NCBI GenBank assembly: GCA_043553855.1
Contig: CP121336.1
Location: 1,550,001 to 1,614,000 of the forward strand
Direction: 5' to 3'
Source: JAUIAS01 sp030425395
Lineage (GTDB): Bacteria; Pseudomonadota; Alphaproteobacteria; Rhodobacterales; Rhodobacteraceae
DNA: 64,000 nucleotides
Both the position numbers and the translations under genes were made by a program. The notes under the pieces were generated by a model. It was not told the DNA's origin. It made no database searches and saw nothing but the letters and a program-made list of their open reading frames with translations. Shown piece after piece: positions 59,549-64,000 of this stretch. How positions within the stretch are numbered: the stretch's first letter is position 1; the number at the start of each line of letters is the position of its first letter.

Positions 59549-60769
59549 ATGCCAACGCTGGCGATAGATTTCGGGACATCGAATACTGCGGCGGCAGTAC
59601 TTGATGGGGACGGCAGACCACTGATCCTTTCGCTCGAAGAAGGTCAGGATACACTTCCAACCGCAGTCTTTCTTGATTTCGCCGCCCGACGCCCCGTCTA
59701 TGGACGCGCCGCCGCACGGGCGATGATGGCCGGCGAAGACGGACGTTTCCTGCGTGCGCTCAAGAGCATTCTGGGAACACCACTCGCCCGCGAGCAAAGG
59801 CAATTTCTGAATGAACGACTGACCCTGATCGATATCATCGCGCGCTTTCTTTCCGAGATCAAAACCCGCGCTGAACGTGCAACAGGGGTTCGTTACGACT
59901 CCGCTTTGTCAGGCCGACCCGTGCATTTTCACTCTTCCGACGTGCAGCGCGATACCCGCGCGCTCGAGGATTTGCGCGATGCCTATTTCCACGCGGGCTT
60001 CGCTACGGTGGATTTCCTGCCCGAGCCAGAGGCCGCAGCACTTGCCGCGCCGGGTTCGGGCCGCATGTTGATCGTCGATATTGGTGGCGGCACCTCTGAT
60101 TTCACCTTGTGTGACAAGACCGGCGACTCAACCAAAATTCTCGCCAGTCGCGGCATCAGATTGGGCGGCACCGATGCGGATCGAATCCTGAGCCTGTCAC
60201 ATGCCATGCCGCTTATGGGATACGGCGGCCTGATCGGGGATGAGTTCGGAGGCAAGTATCATCCCGCGCCAAGGGCCTTGTTTCAGGATCTTGCCAGTTG
60301 GGAAAAGATCGCGTTTCTCTACGATCCCGCCTTGTTGCGCGACGTAAGGCGGTGGGCCCGTGTTGCGGCCAAACCCGAGCTGTTTGACCGTCTGGCCACA
60401 GTTCTGGATATGCATCTGGGGCATGACGTGGCCTATGCCGTGGAAGCCGGCAAGATTGCCGCGAACGCCGCTCCGGTGACACGCATTTCGCTCGATGTTG
60501 TCGAACGGGGGCTTGGCGTGGCTCTGGATCAGGGGGCGTTGACCAAAGATTTGTCAGACTTCGCCGCCGCCATCGGCGCAGAAGCGCTCGCAACGCTGCG
60601 CGATGCGGAGTGTTCTCCGGAAGATGTCCGTCAGGTCGTTTTCGTTGGCGGATCAAGCTTGCTGCATCCTGTGCGCGACTCTCTCTCTCGGGCGTTGCCA
60701 GAGTCACATCAGGTCGATGCCCGCGTCTTTACTGCGGTTGTGGATGGGCTGGCCCGCGCGACCGCCTGA
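59549..60769 (+). CDS. Hsp70-family protein (YegD-like, ATPase domain only)
   Basis: A 406-residue actin/Hsp70-fold ATPase. The phosphate-binding loops are AIDFGTSNTAAAVLD near the start and MLIVDIGGGTSDFTLCD at about 190, with the adenosine motif VVFVGGSSLLHPVRDSL near the C-terminus. It ends there and has no substrate-binding beta domain, like YegD, whose function is unclear. The ATG at 59549 follows CAGGAG. Upstream it is divergent from pncA; trhO follows 39 bp downstream on the same strand. Confidence 0.88.
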   Translation: MPTLAIDFGTSNTAAAVLDGDGRPLILSLEEGQDTLPTAVFLDFAARRPVYGRAAARAMMAGEDGRFLRALKSILGTPLAREQRQFLNERLTLIDIIARFLSEIKTRAERATGVRYDSALSGRPVHFHSSDVQRDTRALEDLRDAYFHAGFATVDFLPEPEAAALAAPGSGRMLIVDIGGGTSDFTLCDKTGDSTKILASRGIRLGGTDADRILSLSHAMPLMGYGGLIGDEFGGKYHPAPRALFQDLASWEKIAFLYDPALLRDVRRWARVAAKPELFDRLATVLDMHLGHDVAYAVEAGKIAANAAPVTRISLDVVERGLGVALDQGALTKDLSDFAAAIGAEALATLRDAECSPEDVRQVVFVGGSSLLHPVRDSLSRALPESHQVDARVFTAVVDGLARATA

Positions 60770-60808
60770 CATATTGCCCGCCTTCGAATTGAGGAGTATC
60801 GGACGCCT

Positions 60809-61717
60809 ATGTATACGATTGCAGCACTCTACCACTTCACCCGCTTCACCGATCCCGATGTCCTGCGCGGGCCTCTGTCCGCCTTGTGTGAGGCCGAGAA
60901 TGTCAAAGGCACGCTCCTCTTGGCGCGCGAAGGAATCAATGGAACCATCGCGGGACCCCGCACCGGGATTGACAATGTTCTGGCCCATATCCGCGCGCTG
61001 CCGGGATGCGATGGGCTTGAGTGGAAAGAGAGCAGCTCGGATCACGCGCCTTTCGCCCGAATGAAAGTGCGCCTAAAACGCGAAATTGTCACCATGGGCC
61101 AACCCGATGTCGACCCACGCGCACAGGTTGGCCATTACGTCGATCCCGCCGATTGGAACGACCTGATCAGGGATCCCCAAGTGGCCGTGATCGACACCCG
61201 GAACGATTACGAAGTTGCAATCGGCACCTTCGAAGGCGCAGTCGACCCAGGCACCGCCAGCTTCCGCGACTTTCCTGCGTGGTGGGAAGAAAATCATCAT
61301 CGTTTTCACAATAGGAAGATCGCGATGTTCTGCACCGGAGGTATCCGCTGCGAAAAATCGACAAACTACCTGATCGGACAAGGCGTCAAAGATGTGTTCC
61401 ATCTCAAAGGCGGTATCCTGAAATACCTCGAAGAGGTGCCAGCCCAGAACAGCACCTGGCAAGGCGACTGCTTTGTCTTTGATAACCGGGTCAGCGTGGG
61501 TCATGGCCTGAAAGAAGGCCCGCACCTGTTGTGTCACGGGTGCCGACGCCCGATCCTGCCAGAGGACCGCGACCGCCCCGAATACGAACATGGTGTGTCA
61601 TGCCACCATTGCATTCATGAGACATCTCAATTCGACAAGGATCGCTTTCGCGAACGGCAAAAACAGATCACGCTTGCCCGCCAAAGAGGTGAAACCCATA
61701 TCGCTGGCGTGGACTGA
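60809..61717 (+). CDS. trhO: tRNA uridine(34) hydroxylase TrhO (YceA-type rhodanese)
   Basis: A 302-residue enzyme that hydroxylates wobble uridine in tRNA, starting 5-hydroxyuridine/5-carboxymethoxyuridine formation. The N-terminal acylphosphatase-like domain (about 5-100) has LLLAREGINGTIAG. The rhodanese domain has VIDTRNDYEVAIGTFEGA and the catalytic loop CTGGIRCEKS (Cys175, Cys180). The C-terminus bears a CxxC pair set (LCHGCRRPIL, CHHC) typical of the longer class and probably binding zinc. Confidence 0.95.
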   Translation: MYTIAALYHFTRFTDPDVLRGPLSALCEAENVKGTLLLAREGINGTIAGPRTGIDNVLAHIRALPGCDGLEWKESSSDHAPFARMKVRLKREIVTMGQPDVDPRAQVGHYVDPADWNDLIRDPQVAVIDTRNDYEVAIGTFEGAVDPGTASFRDFPAWWEENHHRFHNRKIAMFCTGGIRCEKSTNYLIGQGVKDVFHLKGGILKYLEEVPAQNSTWQGDCFVFDNRVSVGHGLKEGPHLLCHGCRRPILPEDRDRPEYEHGVSCHHCIHETSQFDKDRFRERQKQITLARQRGETHIAGVD

Positions 61718-61722
61718 GCCTG

Positions 61723-61756
61723 CTTTCTCTTGCTCAAAATATCCCCGCCGGAGGCT
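61723..61756 (-). repeat. 3'-end repeat element, copy 4 (after the MFS gene)
   Basis: On the minus strand, 27 bp past the MFS stop, the sequence GCCTCCGGCGGGGATATTTTGAGCAAGAGAAAG repeats the layout of copies 2 and 3: a GC-rich stem, then ATATTTTGAGCAAGA. It lies between two convergent genes. Confidence 0.6.
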
Positions 61757-61783
61757 CCCCAATTCCACCTCCCGCGCGGCCAC

Positions 61784-63001
61784 TCAGGCAGGCAGAGCCC
61801 CCGTGCCGCGCGGCCGACCGCGCAGCAGAAGCCAGCCGATGATCAGAATGTTCAAGCCGTTCCAGACTATGCCATTCACAAATGCCATGTGGTAGCTGCC
61901 CGTAACATCATAGATCCAACCGGACATCCATCCACCCAGCGCCATACCAAGGATCGTCATCATCATCACGAATCCGACCCGCCGCCCCGCTTCGCGGGCA
62001 GGCATGTACTCACGCACCACCAGCGCATAAGACGGCACAATTCCCCCCTGCGCCAACCCGAAGATCGCGCTCACGACATAAAGCGACACAAGCCCGTCAT
62101 ATGGCAGGTACAAAAACAACGCCGTCGTCTGGAGAGCCGAGCCGACCAACAATGTGCGCACCCCGCCCAGCTTGTCCGCGGCCAAACCTGAAACGATGCG
62201 GCTGACCACCCCGCCCAACAACATGAGAGACAGCATTTCGGATCCGACAGCCGGGCCATACCCCAACCCAACGCAATACGTCACGATATGCACCTGCGGC
62301 ATCGACATGGCAACGCAACAAGCGATCCCTGCAAACCCCAGCAAGTACTGCAGCGTCCGGGGCGACAAACCCACGGACTGCGCCCTGATGGCCGATGCGG
62401 CCTCAGCGGCAGTATGGGCATGGTCCGGCACCCGACGCCGCAATAGCAGCGACAATGGAATGACAACCGCAGGAACAATCACCGCCAGCGTCAGATACAC
62501 CTGCCGCCAGCCGCTGTCTGCCAACATATCAGACAAAAGAGTGGGCCAAACCGCACCGGAAAGGTAATTCCCGCTTGCCACAAGCGCGACGGCAATGCCT
62601 CGTCTGATCAGGAACCAATGCGATATATCGGCAATCAGAGGCCCAAAGCCCACCGCCGTTCCCAAACCCAGAAAGAGATGCGCAACCGACAGAAGGACCA
62701 TTGTCGGAGACAGCGTCGACAGCCCGAACCCCGCAGAACAGACGACAGTGGCCATGATCAGCGCAGCCGTGACCCCGAACCGGTCCACCAACCGCCCGAT
62801 TAGAAGATTGCCAAGGGCAAATCCCACCATGGTCAGCGTATATGGCATCGAAGACGCCGCCCGACCTGATCCGAATTCGGCCTCGACCGCAGGCATGATA
62901 ACAATAATCGCCCACATGCCGACATTGGCGACCGCCGCGATGGCGAGCGTCACCAATAGCCTGAGCCATGAATACACACTGTCGTGGATAGTATCTGTCA
63001 T
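61784..63001 (-). CDS. MFS transporter
   Basis: A 405-residue major facilitator with 12 helices. The N-terminus, WLRLLVTLAIAAVANVGMWAIIVIMPAVEAEFG, and IGRLVDRFGVTAALIMATVV (loop 2-3) are typical, as is VSRIVSGLAADKLGGVRTLLVG in the second half. It resembles the monocarboxylate/oxalate-formate antiporter-like group. Substrate unknown. It converges with trhO and lies 54 bp downstream of the gyrB stop codon, so the two may share a transcript. Confidence 0.85.
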   Translation of the reverse strand: MTDTIHDSVYSWLRLLVTLAIAAVANVGMWAIIVIMPAVEAEFGSGRAASSMPYTLTMVGFALGNLLIGRLVDRFGVTAALIMATVVCSAGFGLSTLSPTMVLLSVAHLFLGLGTAVGFGPLIADISHWFLIRRGIAVALVASGNYLSGAVWPTLLSDMLADSGWRQVYLTLAVIVPAVVIPLSLLLRRRVPDHAHTAAEAASAIRAQSVGLSPRTLQYLLGFAGIACCVAMSMPQVHIVTYCVGLGYGPAVGSEMLSLMLLGGVVSRIVSGLAADKLGGVRTLLVGSALQTTALFLYLPYDGLVSLYVVSAIFGLAQGGIVPSYALVVREYMPAREAGRRVGFVMMMTILGMALGGWMSGWIYDVTGSYHMAFVNGIVWNGLNILIIGWLLLRGRPRGTGALPA

Positions 63002-63055
63002 GGTCGCGACGCTAATGTGGAAAACCGGCGCTGTATAGCGCCAGTTTCACCTTGA

Positions 63056-64000
63056 TCAGAAGTCGAGGTTTTCGACGTTGAGCGCATTTTTCTGGATGAA
63101 CTCACGGCGCGGTTCGACAACGTCGCCCATCAGCTTGGTGAACAGGTCGTCGGCCTCCACCATGTCATCGACCTTGACCCGCAAAAGCGTCCGCGCATCC
63201 GGGTCCAGCGTGGTTTCCCACAGCTGATCGGGGTTCATTTCCCCCAAGCCCTTGTAACGCTGCAGCGAAAGGCCTTTTTCGCCCTCTTCCAGAATGGCCT
63301 TGAGCAAAGTCAGAGGGCCATGGATGGTCTGCACACGATCCTTGCGCACCAGCGTGGCGGCGTTGCTGTAGATATCCTGAAGGCTTTGGGTAAAGCTACC
63401 GGTTCGCCGTGCTTCACCCGATCGGAGCATCGGGCCGTCCAGCGTGCGCACCTCTTCGACACCACGCAGGATACGGGCAAGGCGAATGCCGTGATCCTGC
63501 GTGATCCGCCCCTGCCAACCGCGTTCGTATTCCAGCGCGATCAAATCAAGCCGCCGGGCCACGCGATCGGCAACCCCCTGCAAATCCGCATCCACCGCAC
63601 CGGGAACAAAAGCGCCTGCAATCGCGGCCTGTTCAAGGATGTGACGGGGATAATGCGTCGGAAAGGCGTCAACCACGCGACGCAACTGCCGCGCCTCATC
63701 GACCACGCGCACCAGATCCTGCCCGATGATTTCTTCGCCTGTATCCAGCCGCAGAACGGCCCCTTCGACACCTTGGGCAATCAGGTGATCATCCAGCGCT
63801 GCCTGATCCTTGAGGTAAACTTCGGATTTGCCACGGCTCACCTTGAACAGCGGCGGCTGCGCGATATAGAGATATCCACCCTCGATCAATTCTGGCATCT
63901 GACGATAGAAAAACGTCAACAAGAGCGTTCTAATGTGCGCCCCATCCACATCGGCATCAGTCATGATGACGATCTTATGGTAGCGCAGCTTTGAGATATT
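63056..64000 (-). CDS. gyrB: DNA gyrase subunit B, C-terminal part (partial)
   Basis: The last 314 codons of gyrB run from the window edge to the stop at 63056. The TOPRIM DxDxD motif is visible (IVIMTDADVDGAHIRTLLLTFFYRQM), followed by GGYLYIAQPPLFKV and the insert region. The QRYKGLGEMNPDQLWETTLDP motif and the closing segment RREFIQKNALNVENLDF identify GyrB rather than ParE. The N-terminal GHKL ATPase domain lies outside the window. Confidence 0.95.
   Translation of the reverse strand, partial: NISKLRYHKIVIMTDADVDGAHIRTLLLTFFYRQMPELIEGGYLYIAQPPLFKVSRGKSEVYLKDQAALDDHLIAQGVEGAVLRLDTGEEIIGQDLVRVVDEARQLRRVVDAFPTHYPRHILEQAAIAGAFVPGAVDADLQGVADRVARRLDLIALEYERGWQGRITQDHGIRLARILRGVEEVRTLDGPMLRSGEARRTGSFTQSLQDIYSNAATLVRKDRVQTIHGPLTLLKAILEEGEKGLSLQRYKGLGEMNPDQLWETTLDPDARTLLRVKVDDMVEADDLFTKLMGDVVEPRREFIQKNALNVENLDF

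Noticed and set aside
1..64000. Mobile elements, prophage, CRISPR arrays, tRNA and rRNA genes
   Set aside because: No transposase, integrase or phage proteins, no regularly spaced repeats, and no tRNA T-loop or acceptor patterns were seen in the intergenic gaps.

Overview
This 64 kb window is chromosomal DNA from an alphaproteobacterium, most likely a marine Rhodobacterales (roseobacter-type) bacterium. The clues are GC-rich coding DNA, tight operons with many 4-bp ATGA overlaps, an NDUFS6-like CHCC zinc protein, the gpmI-envC-ctpA order, an alphaproteobacterial GTTC-N7-GTTC type SOS box, and several small proteins that look lineage-specific. I see no rRNA, tRNA, CRISPR array, insertion sequence, integrase or prophage. 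The window starts inside one gene (a probable VIT1/CCC1-like membrane protein) and ends inside gyrB.

Layout. 0-5 kb: an AEC transporter, then a five-gene operon (fghA, yaiI family, HAD phosphatase, ornithine cyclodeaminase family, alpha/beta hydrolase). 5-10 kb: an MFS transporter, zapE, folC and accD. 10-14 kb: an unusual two-gene unit coding for a degenerate ABC exporter with a cyclic-nucleotide-binding domain and a CPBP membrane protease. 14-18 kb: ilvD, a lipoprotein and two conserved-looking proteins of unknown function. 18-22 kb: gpmI-envC-ctpA, which joins a glycolytic enzyme to cell-division peptidoglycan remodelling. 22-26 kb: an SOS-box-linked dnaE2 without its usual C-terminus and an ABC ATPase without a permease. 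26-32 kb: a small CHCC zinc protein, a VPEID/CTERM-type surface protein, a roughly 600 bp non-coding stretch, polA, a THUMP methyltransferase and a DUF1285 protein. 32-46 kb: two convergent envelope operons, moxR-DUF58-DUF4159-GATase-like on the plus strand and alpha-2-macroglobulin-pbpC on the minus strand, whose stop codons lie 16 bp apart. 46-55 kb: a soluble hybrid histidine kinase, yaaA, recQ, yggT, then a UMF1-type MFS transporter, mepA and a phytase-esterase-like protein. 55-59 kb: yhhQ behind a candidate preQ1-I riboswitch, a structured RNA with a strong terminator, arfB, a DMT transporter and the pncA-pncB NAD-salvage pair. 59-64 kb: an Hsp70-like ATPase, trhO, an MFS transporter and gyrB (partial).

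Most of the window is housekeeping. The signals most worth a second look are: (1) the pseudo-ABC/cNMP-binding protein and its CPBP partner; (2) the preQ1-I-like aptamer directly upstream of yhhQ; (3) the structured RNA at 55.9-56.08 kb, in which a perfect Shine-Dalgarno of an 18-codon mini-ORF can pair with a perfect anti-Shine-Dalgarno just before a terminator; (4) the C-terminally short DnaE2; (5) a recurring element at 3' ends of genes (four copies); and (6) the sorting-signal protein. All function assignments rest on reading the translated sequence; no database search was possible.
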